The position numbers and the translations under genes were made by a program. This document shows positions 1-7,011 of a stretch of 34,143 bases of DNA, in pieces (positions within the stretch are counted from its first letter, which is position 1; every line of letters begins with the position of its first letter). A model generated the notes under the pieces. The model saw only the letters and a program-made list of their open reading frames with translations. It was not told the origin of the DNA and did not search any database. This DNA comes from Streptococcus mitis (GTDB lineage: Bacteria > Bacillota > Bacilli > Lactobacillales > Streptococcaceae), in the NCBI RefSeq assembly GCF_001074635.1, contig NZ_JUQO01000148.1, forward strand, positions 1 to 34,143. The letters run 5' to 3'.

Positions 1-77
1 CGTCAACGTCGCCTTGCCGTACTCAAGTACAGCCTGCGGCTAGTTTCCTAGTTTACTCTTTGATTTTCATTGAGTAT
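1..77. repeat. BOX element, truncated by window edge
   Basis: The first 21 bases closely match the conserved boxA core targeted by the BOX-A1R typing primer. They are followed, without a boxB unit, by a boxC-like segment ending in GATTTTCATTGAGTA. This is an A-C type BOX whose outer boxA end lies outside the window. The terminal sequence is shared, in inverse orientation, with the element at 27541-27653. BOX repeats are intergenic elements typical of pneumococcus and its relatives. Confidence 0.85.
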
Positions 78-91
78 AAAATTCATTTTAA

Positions 92-126
92 CAAAAAAGC
101 GACATTTCTCCAATGACAGAAATGTC
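92..126 (-). terminator. Rho-independent terminator of the HTH regulator
   Basis: On the minus strand a perfect 9-bp stem (GACATTTCT / AGAAATGTC) with an 8-nt loop is followed by GC and a run of six T. It lies 15 bases beyond the stop codon of the regulator gene. Confidence 0.85.
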
Positions 127-141
127 ACTCCTATAAACTCT

Positions 142-1062
142 TTAACGATATCTTTCTAGATCCTCGGCCCATTCATTATCTAAACTAACGAGTAACTTCT
201 CATTGCCAAACATCCTTGCCATCATTTTTGCTTCTTCATACTTTTGTTTGGCTGTTTCATAATCCGTCTGAATATAATATTTCCACTCCACCATCAAGAC
301 AATCGGTTGTTTTTGAAAATCTCGTGTTTTTTGCCCTATTTTATTTAAGGTCTCGACTGCCCTCTTAAAATAATGAAGCAACCCCATAATCTCTATACAA
401 GTTAAAGAAGCTAACAAGGAGTCTCTAAGTAAGTCCAAACAATCGAATTCTATCTTATCAACCTGAGAACTTAATTTGTCATGAAAATAAAGAATAGTTT
501 CATGCTCAGACTTTTTTATCTCACCCTCGTTTAAACCATCCATTAACTGACAAAGAAAATACAGTCTCAACTTCAACAATTCCTCAGCCCTATATACATC
601 TCTGGATAGTAAGTCTTGAAGACTGTCCTCAATCACACTGCTTCCATATAAGGAATTACTAGTCATTCTCACTGCATCTATAGCTTGAAGACAATCCACT
701 AGCACTTTCTCATCACGTGGCAAATCATCATAAAAGGTCTCAAAAATCTCATCAAAATATTCTTCCTTCTGTTCCTGTAACTCTTTGTCTCCGTAGTCAG
801 GATGACGAAGAAGAAAGTATTTTAATTCTTGGTAACGCTTGGGTAATTCCTTATAATCTGGCATCAAGACATAGGACGGAATTTCTAATCGTTCTGCAAT
901 GTATTCTAGTGTTTTTATCGTCGGGCGAAATTCTCCTTTTTCGATCCTCACCAACTGACGGACTGATAATTCAGACTCATCCCCGCAAAAAACTGGACGA
1001 CTAAGTCCTCTCTCCTCTCTTAAAAGTCGCACTTTATCCCCTAACTCATTTATCTTGTTCAT
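142..1062 (-). CDS. HTH (XRE-type) regulator with helical C-terminal domain, possible peptide-responsive RRNPP family
   Basis: The 306-residue protein starts with an XRE-type helix-turn-helix (about residues 6-60). The rest (about 70-306) is almost wholly helical, rich in Leu, Glu and Tyr, and looks like a TPR-type repeat domain. A small N-terminal HTH plus about 230 residues of helical repeats is the architecture of PlcR/TprA/Rgg-like regulators that bind a secreted pheromone peptide; that assignment is inferred from layout only. The start is the ATG at 1062, preceded by AGGGG six bases upstream. It has its own promoter (1116-1144), a palindrome in the leader and a terminator, so it is monocistronic. 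No pheromone gene is visible before the window ends at its 3' side. A plain XRE regulator without a peptide ligand remains possible. Confidence 0.75.
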   Translation of the reverse strand: MNKINELGDKVRLLREERGLSRPVFCGDESELSVRQLVRIEKGEFRPTIKTLEYIAERLEIPSYVLMPDYKELPKRYQELKYFLLRHPDYGDKELQEQKEEYFDEIFETFYDDLPRDEKVLVDCLQAIDAVRMTSNSLYGSSVIEDSLQDLLSRDVYRAEELLKLRLYFLCQLMDGLNEGEIKKSEHETILYFHDKLSSQVDKIEFDCLDLLRDSLLASLTCIEIMGLLHYFKRAVETLNKIGQKTRDFQKQPIVLMVEWKYYIQTDYETAKQKYEEAKMMARMFGNEKLLVSLDNEWAEDLERYR

Positions 1063-1086
1063 TTGCCCCTCGCATGATTATAAAAG

Positions 1087-1101
1087 ATTTGATTTTCAAA
1101 T
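1087..1101. promoter_or_regulatory. Inverted repeat, candidate autoregulatory operator
   Basis: ATTTGATTTTCAAAT is a perfect 6-bp inverted repeat around TTT, between the -10 box and the ribosome-binding site of the HTH regulator. A partial copy (TTTTTCAAAT) lies just upstream of the -10. Repression by the regulator itself is inference. Confidence 0.4.
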
Positions 1102-1115
1102 AAATATATGCGATG

Positions 1116-1144
1116 ATTATACCATTTTTCAAATAGAATTACAA
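1116..1144 (-). promoter_or_regulatory. Sigma-A promoter of the HTH regulator
   Basis: Read on the minus strand: TTGTAA, 17-bp spacer, TATAAT. The -35 box lies inside the T-tract of the adhE terminator, so the two signals are packed together. Confidence 0.7.
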
Positions 1145-1172
1145 AAAAAGAGACAGGAAATTCCTGCCTCTA
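1143..1172 (-). terminator. Rho-independent terminator of adhE
   Basis: On the minus strand an 11-bp stem (AGAGGCAGGAA / TTCCTGTCTCT, one G-U pair) with a one-base loop that would open to a larger one is followed by seven T. It lies about 15 bases past the adhE stop. Confidence 0.9.
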
Positions 1173-1185
1173 GGCTGATAAACGA

Positions 1186-3837
1186 TTATTTACGGCGTCC
1201 TGGTCTTTCTTTGTAGCCATAGTAAGAATCTTCGATGATTTCTTGCATATGGTCAACCATTGGAAGACGTGGGTTAGCTGGTGAGCATTGATCTTCATAA
1301 GCAAGGAAGGCCAATTCACGAGAATGTTCTTTCCATTCTTTTTCATCAATTCCTTGTGCTTTGAAGTTCATTTGGATACCTACGCGCTCACCAAGTTCGT
1401 AGACAGCTTTTGCGTAAGATTCAACCCCTTCTTCTGGTGTAGAAGCTGGAAGTCCAAGCATGCGTGCGATATCTTGGTATTTTTCATCTGCACGGTAGTA
1501 GTTGTACTTAGGCCATGTAGCTGTCTTAGCTGGACGTGTACCGTTGTAGCGGATGACGTATGGAAGCAAGATTGCATTTGTACGACCGTGGATTGTGTGG
1601 AATTGCGCACCAATCTTATGGGCCATTGAGTGAGAAATACCTAGGAAGGCATTAGCAAAGGCCATACCAGCGATTGTTGAAGCGTTATGCATTTTCTCAC
1701 GTGAGTGGAAGTCTGCATTCTTAACTGAGCTTTCAAGGTTTTCAAATACAAGCTTGATGGCTTGAAGTGCAAGACCGTCAGTGTAGTCGCTAGCCATTTG
1801 TGATACGTAAGCTTCAGTCGCGTGGGTCAATACGTCCATACCAGTGTCCGCAGCAACAAATCCAGGAATTGTCAATACCAAAGCAGGGTCTACAATTGCC
1901 ACAGTTGGTGTCAATGAGTAGTCAGCGATTGGGTATTTACGGTTATTCGCTTTATCAGAGATAACGGCAAATGGTGTTACTTCAGATCCTGTACCAGATG
2001 TAGTTGGAATCGCGATGAATTTAGTCTTCTTACCAAGCAATGGGAATTTGAAGGCACGTTTACGGATATCCATGAATTTTTGGACAAGGTCACGAAAGTC
2101 CACTTCTGGTTGTTCGTAGAAGAGCCACATTACTTTAGCAGCATCCATTGGAGATCCACCACCGAGAGCGATGATTGTATCTGGTTTGAAGGCACGCATA
2201 ATCTCAGTACCACGGTTTACAGTTGTGATATCTGGATCTGGTTCTACATCAGCAAAGATTTGGTAAACCACCTTATTGCGACGAAGGTCAAGTTGTTCGA
2301 TGATACGATCAAGGAAACCAAGCTCTACCATGGCATGGTCAGTAACGATCATGACACGTTCAACGTCACGACATTTTTGAAGGTATTGAATTGAATCACG
2401 TTCAAAGTATGTTTTTGAAGGAAGTTTCATCCATTGCATGTTATTTCTCCGTCTTCCGACTTTTTTGATATTCAAGAGGTTAATGGCACTAACGTTATCC
2501 CCAACTGAGTTGCGTCCGTAAGAACCACATCCAAGTGTCAATGATGGTAAGAAGGCATTGTAAACGTCCCCGATACCACCGAAAGTAGAAGGTGAGTTAC
2601 AGATAACACGAATAGCTTTAACAGCTTTACCAAATTCTTTAGTCAATTCTTCGTCAGCTGTGTGGATGGCTGCTGAGTGGCCAAGACCGTTAAATTCAAC
2701 CATTTGACGAGCCTTAGTAATACCATCTTCACGGCTTTCAGATTTCAAAACTGCGATAACTGGTGACAATTTTTCACGAGTCAATGGCTCATTTTCACCA
2801 ACTTCTTTACATTCAGCAGCAAGAATGTTTGTTCCTTCTGGAACTGTAAATCCTGCTTGTTCTGCAATCCAAGTTGCTGGTTTACCAACGATGTCAGCGT
2901 TCAATTTCGCACCAGCACAGTTTTTGCTGTTTGCTTTCACGCCGAAGCAGAATTCTTCAAGAAGAGCTTTTTCTTTTTTGTTTACAAAGTAAGTGTGGTA
3001 AGATTTGAACTCTGCTACAAATTCATCGTAAATTTCTTTATCAATGATAACCGCTTGTTCAGATGCACAGACCATACCATTATCAAATGATTTAGACATA
3101 ACGATATCGTGTGCAGCTTGACGAATGTTTGCTGACTTTTCAACATAAGCTGGCACGTTTCCGGCACCTACCCCAAGAGCTGGTTTACCACATGAGTATG
3201 CGGCTTTAACCATAGCATTACCACCTGTTGCAAGGATTGTTGCAATACCTTCGTGGTTCATAAGGGCACTAGTTGCTTCCATAGATGGTTCAGTGATCCA
3301 CTGTACACAGTTTTCAGGAGCACCAGCTGCGATAGCTGCATCGCGGACGATACGAGCTGCATGAGCAGATGATTCTTGTGCTGATGGATGGAAGGCAAAG
3401 ACGATTGGGTTACGTGTCTTCAATGAAATCAATGATTTGAAGATTGCTGTTGATGTTGGGTTTGTTGTTGGAGTGATACCACAAACAACACCGACCGGTT
3501 CAGCAATCAGGGTCAATCCCGTTACATCATCTTCTTCGATAACGCCAACTGTTTTAGTGTGACGCATGTTGTTTACTACGTGTTCACAAGCAAACAAGTT
3601 CTTAGTTGCTTTGTCTTCAAATACACCACGTCCTGTTTCTTCAAAGGCATGTAAAGCCAATTCTCCGTGGGCATCCAAAGCTGCTACTGATGCTTTGGCA
3701 ACGATGTAGTCGACTTGCTCTTGATCCAATTTACGCATTTCTTCAAGGGCTACGAGAGCTTTTTGCACCAACTCATCTACATGTTTTTCAGCAGCGAGTT
3801 TCTTTTCCTCTGGTGTCACAGTTTTTTTATCAGCCAT
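1186..3837 (-). CDS. adhE: Bifunctional acetaldehyde-CoA/alcohol dehydrogenase AdhE
   Basis: Converts acetyl-CoA to acetaldehyde and then ethanol, reoxidising two NADH in mixed-acid fermentation; the family forms cytoplasmic spirosome filaments. The N-terminal aldehyde dehydrogenase half (about 1-440) has the catalytic Cys near residue 257 in NGMVCASEQ. The C-terminal half is an iron-dependent alcohol dehydrogenase with GGGSPMDAAK and the metal-site histidines in HATEAY and HSMAHKIGAQFH. An in-frame ATG lies 21 bases upstream (3858), but the chosen start at 3837 has GGAGG five bases before the ATG and gives 883 residues, the length I recall for the pneumococcal protein. It is a single-gene unit with its own promoter, a long leader with Rex-like repeats and its own terminator. 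Confidence 0.98.
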   Translation of the reverse strand: MADKKTVTPEEKKLAAEKHVDELVQKALVALEEMRKLDQEQVDYIVAKASVAALDAHGELALHAFEETGRGVFEDKATKNLFACEHVVNNMRHTKTVGVIEEDDVTGLTLIAEPVGVVCGITPTTNPTSTAIFKSLISLKTRNPIVFAFHPSAQESSAHAARIVRDAAIAAGAPENCVQWITEPSMEATSALMNHEGIATILATGGNAMVKAAYSCGKPALGVGAGNVPAYVEKSANIRQAAHDIVMSKSFDNGMVCASEQAVIIDKEIYDEFVAEFKSYHTYFVNKKEKALLEEFCFGVKANSKNCAGAKLNADIVGKPATWIAEQAGFTVPEGTNILAAECKEVGENEPLTREKLSPVIAVLKSESREDGITKARQMVEFNGLGHSAAIHTADEELTKEFGKAVKAIRVICNSPSTFGGIGDVYNAFLPSLTLGCGSYGRNSVGDNVSAINLLNIKKVGRRRNNMQWMKLPSKTYFERDSIQYLQKCRDVERVMIVTDHAMVELGFLDRIIEQLDLRRNKVVYQIFADVEPDPDITTVNRGTEIMRAFKPDTIIALGGGSPMDAAKVMWLFYEQPEVDFRDLVQKFMDIRKRAFKFPLLGKKTKFIAIPTTSGTGSEVTPFAVISDKANNRKYPIADYSLTPTVAIVDPALVLTIPGFVAADTGMDVLTHATEAYVSQMASDYTDGLALQAIKLVFENLESSVKNADFHSREKMHNASTIAGMAFANAFLGISHSMAHKIGAQFHTIHGRTNAILLPYVIRYNGTRPAKTATWPKYNYYRADEKYQDIARMLGLPASTPEEGVESYAKAVYELGERVGIQMNFKAQGIDEKEWKEHSRELAFLAYEDQCSPANPRLPMVDHMQEIIEDSYYGYKERPGRRK

Positions 3838-3880
3838 ATTTTCCTCCATAGCTTTCAAGGATCGATATCCTTTGTTAATT

Positions 3881-4046
3881 TTTTCACAAGTTTATTATAA
3901 CGCATTATTTCAACTTTGTAAACAGTTTCATAAACATTTCACAAAGAATTTTTTATTGTTTGTGAATTTTTTATCATTTTCTTTACTTATCAAGTTTTTT
4001 CTTTAGAGTTTGTGAAATTTATTTCAAATATTTTTTATTTCACAAG
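3881..4046. promoter_or_regulatory. Cluster of Rex-like half-sites upstream of adhE
   Basis: TTCACAA or its complement TTGTGAA occurs at 3883-3889, 3939-3944, 3959-3966, 4010-4016 and 4039-4045, with degenerate partners such as ATTTCAAAT at 4021-4028. Rex, the NADH/NAD+ sensing repressor of Gram-positive fermentation genes, binds palindromes of the form TTGTGAA-N4-TTCACAA. The copy at 4009-4028 (TTGTGAAATTTATTTCAAAT) is the closest full palindrome, and one half-site sits directly downstream of the -10 box. Rex control is inferred from motif and target gene. Confidence 0.6.
3894..3922 (-). promoter_or_regulatory. Sigma-A promoter of adhE
   Basis: Minus strand TTTACA, 17-bp spacer, TATAAT, about 57 bases upstream of the chosen start codon. 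The -10 abuts a Rex-like half-site. Confidence 0.8.
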
Positions 4047-4086
4047 CTTGCTTGGAAGAGAGACTTGGAAAGAAAGGGATTTGCAG

Positions 4087-4098
4087 GTAAGCGCTTAC
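4087..4098. promoter_or_regulatory. Palindrome GTAAGCGCTTAC, cre-like site
   Basis: A perfect 12-base palindrome with the central AAGCGCTT core of catabolite-responsive elements bound by CcpA. It lies about 165 bases upstream of the adhE promoter and just beyond the 3' end of the MORN gene, so it would act on adhE from a distance if at all. Confidence 0.4.
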
Positions 4099-4116
4099 TT
4101 TAACATTCTAACAATA

Positions 4117-4134
4117 CCTCCTTTGATAAGGAGG
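4117..4134. terminator. Hairpin after the MORN gene, weak or bidirectional terminator
   Basis: Perfect 7-bp stem CCTCCTT / AAGGAGG with a TGAT loop, two bases past the MORN stop codon. The T-rich tract (CTTTATTTTT) lies on the plus-strand side. On the minus strand, where the genes are, no T-run follows, so termination there would be weak. Confidence 0.5.
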
Positions 4135-4136
4135 CT

Positions 4137-4547
4137 TTATTTTTGTTGAAAAACGCCTTGTTTAAAAGTCCCTTCATAAACGACTTCTTGCTCTGTTGTT
4201 AGTTTTCCTTTTCCTTCAGCCTGACCATTTACAAAATCACCTTCGTAGGTCCAGCCTTCTTTAGATTGAAAGGTGCCTTTTCCGTTGAAGGCTCCATTGT
4301 TGAAACCACCTGTATATTGGTCTCCATTTTGGAAGGTAATGGTACCTTGCCCATTCATTTTACCACGGACAAGACTGCCGTCGTAAACAATCGTTCCATT
4401 ATCGAGTTTTAAGACACCTTTTCCGGGAATATTTAGAAAAAAGACGAGTACAGCACAGAAAACAATGGCAACTACTGCTAAAAACTCTAAACGTGGACGA
4501 GTCAGATACACTCGATACTTTTCGTAAAAATTCTTAAGATTTTCCAC
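4137..4547 (-). CDS. Membrane-anchored MORN-repeat protein
   Basis: Small protein with one transmembrane segment near the N-terminus (about residues 20-40, AVVAIVFCAVLVFFL) followed by at least three MORN-type repeats of about 23 residues, recognisable by Y-x-G-x-F-x-x-G-x-x-x-G-x-G (for example YTGGFNNG and YEGDFVNG). MORN repeats fold as beta hairpins and often bind lipids or partner proteins; the role here is unknown. The open frame begins with GTG at 4553, but AAGGAG is only one base before it. The GTG at 4547 is spaced seven bases from AAGGAG and is preferred (136 residues). The 5' end overlaps ptpA by 14 bases, implying translational coupling and a shared transcript with yajC and ptpA. 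Confidence 0.8.
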   Translation of the reverse strand: MENLKNFYEKYRVYLTRPRLEFLAVVAIVFCAVLVFFLNIPGKGVLKLDNGTIVYDGSLVRGKMNGQGTITFQNGDQYTGGFNNGAFNGKGTFQSKEGWTYEGDFVNGQAEGKGKLTTEQEVVYEGTFKQGVFQQK

Positions 4548-4977
4548 CTTCACTCTCCTTTTCTAAACGTTCTAACCAAGCTTGACACCCCTCTTGAACA
4601 CGCCGATAAGTTTCCTCAAAATCTCCTGTATACCAAGGATCTGGTACACTTTCAGATGCAAATGAGTAAATCTTATCTTGACAGTCTACTGGACACATCT
4701 GACGTAAGTCAGAAACATTTGAAGCATCCATGCCGATAATATAATCAAAGGCTTCAAAATCTTTCTTACTAATCTGAAGCGATGTCTTATTCTTGTCATA
4801 AGGAATCTGATACTGTTGAAAAACCTCCTGAGTTCCCTTATGAATTGGATTGCCATGTTCCCAAGAGGAAGTCGCTCGACTTTGGATTTCGTAATTATCT
4901 GTCATTGATTTCATAACAAACTCGGCCATAGGACTACGGCAAATATTTCCTAGACAGACAAAGACTAATTTTTTCAT
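4534..4977 (-). CDS. ptpA: Low-molecular-weight protein-tyrosine phosphatase
   Basis: Hydrolyses phosphotyrosine on proteins in the cytoplasm. The P-loop C-X5-R-S is at residues 8-15 (CLGNICRS) and the general acid Asp near residue 113 in DPWYTGDF, with the usual family length of 147 residues. The start ATG at 4977 has AAAGGA about six bases upstream. It overlaps the MORN-repeat gene downstream. Pneumococcal relatives carry one such enzyme, linked to capsule and tyrosine-kinase signalling in the literature; its substrate here cannot be read from sequence. Confidence 0.93.
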   Translation of the reverse strand: MKKLVFVCLGNICRSPMAEFVMKSMTDNYEIQSRATSSWEHGNPIHKGTQEVFQQYQIPYDKNKTSLQISKKDFEAFDYIIGMDASNVSDLRQMCPVDCQDKIYSFASESVPDPWYTGDFEETYRRVQEGCQAWLERLEKESEGGKS

Positions 4978-4998
4978 CCCATTTCCTTTCTTTTATAG

Positions 4999-5022
4999 AA
5001 AAACGGGAGTTCGTAATCCCGT
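4999..5022 (-). terminator. Terminator or attenuator between yajC and ptpA
   Basis: Minus strand ACGGGA, 8-nt loop, TCCCGT followed by TTTTTC, immediately after the yajC stop. It would limit read-through from yajC into ptpA and the MORN gene. I saw no strong promoter between them, so partial read-through is likely. Confidence 0.75.
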
Positions 5023-5023
5023 C

Positions 5024-5323
5024 TTATTTTTCAATTGCGCCTTCTAGTGAAGCTGTTTCTTTCAGCGGTAATACTGTCTTGATAGCAGCTAATTCAAAAG
5101 TCAAGTAAACTCCATCTACGTCAAGAACAATTGTTTTCTTTTCTGTATCTACTTCATCGACTGTTCCATAAAGTCCACCGATTGTAATCACTTCATAGCC
5201 CTTTTGTAGTTTGTTTAAGCTTTCCATACGCTTTTGTGCTTGTTTCTTTTGAGAGCGTTGCGTAAAGAACATCAAGCCCACCATAGCCACAAGAATGATT
5301 AAAAATGTATATTGTGATTCCAT
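5024..5323 (-). CDS. yajC: Preprotein translocase accessory subunit YajC
   Basis: 99-residue protein with an N-terminal transmembrane helix (about residues 5-21, including LIILVAMVGLMFF), then a basic QRSQKKQAQKR segment and the conserved VITIGGLYGTVDEVD region typical of YajC. It associates with the Sec translocase and YidC at the cytoplasmic membrane. AAGGAG lies upstream of the ATG at 5323. It has its own promoter at 5354-5382 and a hairpin terminator just after the stop. Confidence 0.93.
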   Translation of the reverse strand: MESQYTFLIILVAMVGLMFFTQRSQKKQAQKRMESLNKLQKGYEVITIGGLYGTVDEVDTEKKTIVLDVDGVYLTFELAAIKTVLPLKETASLEGAIEK

Positions 5324-5353
5324 TATATTCTCCTTTGTCTTTTACATAGGACT

Positions 5354-5382
5354 ACTATATCAAATTTCAGCTACTTTTACAA
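5354..5382 (-). promoter_or_regulatory. Sigma-A promoter of yajC
   Basis: Minus strand TTGTAA, 17-bp spacer, TATAGT, about 30 bases upstream of the start codon. The remaining gap 5383-5549 shows no gene or clear signal. Confidence 0.65.
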
Positions 5383-5549
5383 GATTGTACCTTGTTTTTA
5401 TGCCAATTAAAAACTTTGTATGTGACACTCATGATGTTCAAAAACAATTAGAATCCCACAACCCTCCTTCACCAAAATTCTTTTCATTATTTATTGTATA
5501 ATAAATATGATAACAGTGCAACGATTATTGTATGCTATCGCATTGCAGA

Positions 5550-5582
5550 TAAAAAACGGCAAAGCAGAAACTGCCTCACCGT
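5550..5582 (-). terminator. Rho-independent terminator of the secreted-protein cassette
   Basis: Minus strand 12-bp stem (ACGGTGAGGCAG / CTGCTTTGCCGT, several G-U pairs) with a TTTC loop followed by six T. It closes the 66-residue membrane protein gene and so delimits the cassette. Confidence 0.88.
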
Positions 5583-5596
5583 TCTCGGGTAACATC

Positions 5597-5797
5597 TTAT
5601 TTCTTTTTCAAATATTTAGAAAGTTCATTTATTACCCACACAAAAATAGCTATCCATTGAGCAATAGAAAAAAAGATAAAAAACATGAAAAATAATGCAT
5701 CTGTGGTTAAAGTTAATACACTCAAATTTCTACACAATATTAAAGAGATGAATGGAACTAAAATGGCCCATATCATCTGTAAAATCATTTTTTTCAT
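5597..5797 (-). CDS. Small two-helix membrane protein, unknown function
   Basis: 66 residues with two hydrophobic helices (about 5-22 and 33-57) and a short basic tail ending KYLKKK. The ATG at 5797 follows AGAAAGG. It begins only 11 bases after the stop of the secreted-protein gene and ends before a strong terminator, so the two form a two-gene operon. Small membrane proteins directly downstream of secreted bacteriocin-like or toxin-like proteins are often immunity or export partners. No family is recognised, so this is inference from position and topology only. Confidence 0.65.
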   Translation of the reverse strand: MKKMILQMIWAILVPFISLILCRNLSVLTLTTDALFFMFFIFFSIAQWIAIFVWVINELSKYLKKK

Positions 5798-5808
5798 CTT
5801 TTGCCTTT

Positions 5809-6432
5809 CTAATAATATCTATCTCCATGATAGTACAAAGATCTCTTGTAATTTGAGGTTTGAGAAACTTGTATGTTTACACTACCTGCTTCCCCTATAC
5901 CAATGCTTCCTCCTGTAGAAACAGTAGTTGTGGTTGTGCTATATAGTCCCCCACTAAGAGTATAGTGAATACGATTTGCATCAGGCAATGCGTATTGGAA
6001 ATTACCACTAAATACTAAATCGCCTGCATTGTATCCAGCATAAATGATTCTTTTTATTCCTCTAAACCAACCACTTTTACTTACTTCGCAATAAAAATAG
6101 ACTTTCCCTGCATCTCCAGGGACAGAATCATATAATGTGTCATCTTGAAAAGAACTTGCTAGACGTACGTAAGAAACACTATCTACTCCAGCAGTATTAA
6201 CTGATCTCATCCTGCTGCTAGGAAATAACAATCGAGATGCCTCTTCATAGCTTACTCCAGTATTTTTTATATAATCGTTTATTATGTCATTTTTACTCAC
6301 CTCGGTTGAAGAAGAGTCATTTAAAGAAATAGCGTAGTTTTTTTGTTCGTCAGCTTGAACAGTACTATGAAAATTAATACTTATAACAAATAAACTGATG
6401 AGAAAAAGTATAGCAATATTTAAACGTTTCAT
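5809..6432 (-). CDS. Secreted protein of unknown function (bacteriocin- or toxin-like candidate)
   Basis: 207 residues. A classical signal peptide (MKRLN, hydrophobic core, likely cleavage VQA/DEQ after residue 27) is followed by a polar region with DYIKNTGVSYEEASRLL. A middle part rich in Tyr, Gly and Ser follows (VYFYCEVSKSGWFRG), then a C-terminal stretch of alternating polar and apolar residues (GGSIGIGEAGSVNIQVS) ending YYHGDRYY. The alternation resembles an amphipathic beta-hairpin, which is inference. One Cys, no LPXTG and no lipobox, so free secretion is expected. The open frame extends to 6471, but GAGGAGG is spaced eight bases from the ATG at 6432. Own promoter at 6507-6536, and a 66-residue membrane protein follows. 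I do not recognise the family. Confidence 0.7.
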   Translation of the reverse strand: MKRLNIAILFLISLFVISINFHSTVQADEQKNYAISLNDSSSTEVSKNDIINDYIKNTGVSYEEASRLLFPSSRMRSVNTAGVDSVSYVRLASSFQDDTLYDSVPGDAGKVYFYCEVSKSGWFRGIKRIIYAGYNAGDLVFSGNFQYALPDANRIHYTLSGGLYSTTTTTVSTGGSIGIGEAGSVNIQVSQTSNYKRSLYYHGDRYY

Positions 6433-6506
6433 AATCATTACCTCCTCATTACGAAACCAAATATAGAACACTAGCGACCGATAATCTCTACTTTAAACCT
6501 CCTTAT

Positions 6507-6536
6507 ATTATATTTAGTGCAGTTAGCTACTGCCAA
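6507..6536 (-). promoter_or_regulatory. Sigma-A promoter of the secreted-protein cassette
   Basis: Minus strand TTGGCA, 18-bp spacer, TATAAT, giving a leader of about 65 bases. The -35 lies within the 3' end of the degenerate coding region. Confidence 0.6.
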
Positions 6537-6778
6537 AGCCCAAGTGGTATACTTGGAATAAGCCACTGTGGATTAGTTCATTTCCTCCAATCGCTTGACG
6601 ATTTCTGAAAGGCTCTAACCACATTTTTTTGTTTCAATTGGTAATGAGTTTGATGACGCATAGACGTTTTATCTCCTAAAAAACGAACTACCCTTTGACG
6701 AACAAAAAGTGATGTGGCTTCTGAAATTGACACTAGATTACCTTTGAAAAATGGACTTTTTAAAGGGCTTTTTGCCGT
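6523..6778 (-). pseudogene. Degenerate coding remnant, family unknown
   Basis: On the minus strand one frame is open from about 6775 to a stop at 6578-6580 and reads as protein-like sequence (LFVRQRVVRFLGDKTSMR, then HYQLKQKNVVRAF). Another frame continues from 6624 to a stop at 6523, reading PFRNRQAIGGNELIHSG and then LFQVYHLGFGSS. Consecutive coding-like segments in shifted frames suggest a frameshifted 3' fragment of a former gene. The family is not recognised; a transposase or other mobile gene remnant is possible but unproven. It sits between conserved genes, next to the accessory cassette. Confidence 0.35.
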
Positions 6779-6977
6779 GCTCTAAAATCATCAAATTGAA
6801 TTAAGAAATATTTTAGATAAAACTATTGACTTTTCTTATAGTTTATCTTTCAGGTTATCTTCGCTTATATTTTACTACAAAACATTGTTAAAGTCAAAGA
6901 AAATGAATACGCTTTCTTTATTTCAGTTCTTAGGTTTCGGTTCTTAGCTGATATTCCTAAACTAGTATCATCGGTCA

Positions 6978-7001
6978 TAAAAAACCAGAGCTTGCGCCCT
7001 G
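6978..7001 (-). terminator. Rho-independent terminator of tkt
   Basis: Minus strand CAGGGC, GCAA tetraloop, GCTCTG followed by six T, 10 bases past the tkt stop. Confidence 0.88.
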
Positions 7002-7011
7002 ATTTTTAGGA

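Larger units (their letters stand above)
6433..7011. other. Gene-poor region between the secreted-protein gene and tkt
   Basis: 579 bases without an intact gene. It holds the secreted-protein promoter (6507-6536), degenerate coding debris on the minus strand (6523-6778), an AT-rich featureless stretch (about 6780-6975) and the tkt terminator (6978-7001). A second strong Shine-Dalgarno-like AAGGAGG (minus strand, 6498-6504) has no start codon at a suitable distance and may be another leftover of rearrangement. Confidence 0.6.

Noticed and set aside
1..77. Possible RUP element or IS end
   Set aside because: The match to the BOX-A1R primer core and the boxC-like end fits BOX better. RUP ends look similar, so this was weighed and rejected.
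1065..1085. Second TATAAT near the HTH regulator start
   Set aside because: It is about 15 bases from the start codon with no -35 at a suitable distance. The upstream promoter is better.
5295..5695. Plus-strand small open frames between yajC and the cassette
   Set aside because: They overlap promoter and terminator signals of minus-strand genes, lack ribosome-binding sites and show no protein-like pattern.
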